Below are positions 5,808 through 7,140 of a stretch of 7,140 nt of DNA, in pieces. How positions within the stretch are numbered: position 1 is the first letter of the stretch; every line of letters begins with the position of its first letter. Source of the stretch: Bryobacterales bacterium (lineage in GTDB: Bacteria > Acidobacteriota > Terriglobia > Bryobacterales > Bryobacteraceae); the NCBI GenBank assembly GCA_025462985.1, contig JAOAPP010000049.1:1-7140 (forward strand), given 5' to 3'. The position numbers and the translations under genes were made by a program. The notes under the pieces are model-generated. The model did no database searches, had not been told where the DNA came from, and saw only the letters and a list, made by a program, of their open reading frames with translations.

Positions 5808-7091
5808 TCAGCCTGTTTTCGAGCCGGACCAGGCGAGGCTCTCCGGCGTGAGCGTGTCGATGCGTCGGAGTGATGGGAACAGACGGGCCCAGATGAGCAC
5901 GATTGCAATTGTTCCCACGCCCCCAAGGACGACCGCCGGAACGGTCCCAAACCAGTGAGCCGTTATCCCGGACTCAAACTGGCCCACCTCGTTGGACGCC
6001 CCGATAAAAACCATGTTCACTGCGCTGACGCGGCCGCGCATGGCGTCAGGTGTTGACAACTGAATCATTGTCTGCCGGACGATGACGCTGATCATGTCGG
6101 ACGCGCCTACCAGCATCAGCATAATGAGTGAAACGATCACGTTCTGTGAAATTCCGAATATAACCGTGAACGCGCCGAATCCGAAGACGCAGCTTAACAT
6201 CACCAGCCCAGCTCGGCGTCGCAGTGGCCACCTCGCGATAGCCAGGGCGGTAAGAACGGCACCAACTCCGGGGGCGCTCCGCAGGATCCCGAGGCCAACC
6301 GCGCCAACGTTTAAAATTTCCCGTGCGTATACCGGCAACAGAGCAACCGCTCCCCCCAGAAGCACAGCGAACAAATCGAGCGATGACGCGCCCAGGATCA
6401 GCTTGTTGCGCCAGATGTAACGAATGCCATCTAGAACCATGCCGCCCGAGGTACCAGAAGCTTTAGGGACGCCTGCCGCATTGAAGTCCACAAAATGAAA
6501 GCTGATGAACGCGAGTAGATAGGCGGCCGAGGCGCACCCGTATACAATCCCCGGTCGATTCGACACCCCATACACCATGCCTCCGATCATGGGGCCGGTT
6601 ATAACAGCGGTTTGAAATATGGAAGAGCTCCATGCGATGGCATTCGCAAACTCGTCCACTGGAACCAGAACGGGTAGAATCGCCTGACTTGCCGGGGCGT
6701 TAAATGCGCGCACTGTGCCGTTCACAAGCAGTACAAAGTAGATGGGGTATGGAGAGGTGAGCCCGCGTAACGAAAAGAAAAGCAGAAGCAGAGAGCAGAT
6801 GGAGAACCCGATGTAACACGTCTGCAGGATGCGCTTCCGTGGGATTCTATCTGCCACGTGCCCCGCGAGGAGAAAAAGACAGATAGGAGGAAGAAACTGA
6901 GCCAGCCCAACTAGTCCAAGATCCAGTGCGCGATGCGTAATCTGGTAAACCTGCCAGCCCACAGCGACCGACTGCATTTCAGTCGAGCCTGTCGTGAGAA
7001 AACGAGCCAGCATATAGCGGCGGAAATTCGGGTAGCGAAATGCGGTCCGCGACGAAGATCGCGCGGGGGTATCAGGTGAGACGGATTGCAA
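5808..7091 (-). CDS. MFS transporter, MFS_3 (EntS-like exporter) family
   Basis: The 427-residue product is a 12-helix major facilitator of the MFS_3/EntS type, proton-driven exporters of the inner membrane often linked to siderophore or small-molecule efflux. The N-terminus FRYPNFRRYMLARF followed by MQSVAVGWQVY is characteristic. Motif A, GHVADRIPRKR (77-87), lies between helices 2 and 3, and many hydrophobic segments follow through to about residue 405. The length is normal. The start is TTG at 7091, the furthest start upstream in this frame because an in-frame stop lies 9 nt before it; the next start, ATG at residue 27, would cut into the conserved N-terminus. The Shine-Dalgarno-like GGAGG directly abuts the TTG, a poor spacing. 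It precedes the monooxygenase by 82 bp on the same strand; whether it carries the monooxygenase substrate or product is unknown. Confidence 0.9.
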   Translation of the reverse strand: MQSVSPDTPARSSSRTAFRYPNFRRYMLARFLTTGSTEMQSVAVGWQVYQITHRALDLGLVGLAQFLPPICLFLLAGHVADRIPRKRILQTCYIGFSICSLLLLFFSLRGLTSPYPIYFVLLVNGTVRAFNAPASQAILPVLVPVDEFANAIAWSSSIFQTAVITGPMIGGMVYGVSNRPGIVYGCASAAYLLAFISFHFVDFNAAGVPKASGTSGGMVLDGIRYIWRNKLILGASSLDLFAVLLGGAVALLPVYAREILNVGAVGLGILRSAPGVGAVLTALAIARWPLRRRAGLVMLSCVFGFGAFTVIFGISQNVIVSLIMLMLVGASDMISVIVRQTMIQLSTPDAMRGRVSAVNMVFIGASNEVGQFESGITAHWFGTVPAVVLGGVGTIAIVLIWARLFPSLRRIDTLTPESLAWSGSKTG

Positions 7092-7140
7092 CCTCCATTA
7101 AACCGCGCAGCTACTTCTCGCTTCTGTACTGTCGCGCGCT

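Noticed and set aside
5726..5950. 75-residue N-terminal extension of the monooxygenase frame
   Set aside because: It overlaps the MFS gene, carries no conserved motif, and would bury the signal peptide; AAGGAG before ATG 5725 gives a better start.

Overview
The window is bacterial and gene-dense, with all genes but one on the minus strand. The two c-type cytochrome domains carry the MPPW signature, one followed by FADPHYGH. From memory, that cytochrome style, a toast-rack lipoprotein beside hfq-hflX, and a dicopper monooxygenase fused to heme c together fit Acidobacteriota, perhaps near Solibacter/Bryobacter. This placement is inference, not proof. No rRNA, tRNA, CRISPR array, insertion sequence or phage gene is visible.

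The left half (1-2617, minus strand) reads as one possible transcription unit: hfq, then hflX (stop and start codons overlap by 1 base), then a lipoprotein with six toast-rack glycine repeats, then the first 44 codons of an MmgE/PrpD-family gene running off the left edge. Hfq is the RNA chaperone and HflX the ribosome-rescue/splitting GTPase, so the front of the unit is post-transcriptional stress machinery. A good sigma70-type promoter lies about 100 nt upstream of hfq.

The middle (2618-2845) is a 228-bp divergent intergenic region. It holds the hfq promoter on the minus strand and a weaker candidate on the plus strand for a small secreted c-type cytochrome (2846-3538). Both candidate -10 boxes are followed by the same TCCGGAT motif. 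The cytochrome gene converges with, and overlaps by 26 bp, the last gene of the right-hand cluster.

The right half (7091 to 3513, minus strand) encodes an EntS-type MFS exporter, an exported protein joining a heme-c domain to a PHM/DBH-like dicopper monooxygenase, and (8 bp later) a Tat-signal protein with a heavy-metal-binding domain plus two copies of a His-rich module. The likely story is a periplasmic copper oxygenase with a built-in electron-transfer heme, a neighbouring metal-binding partner, and an exporter. This cluster is the most interesting part of the window. Its substrate cannot be read from the sequence.
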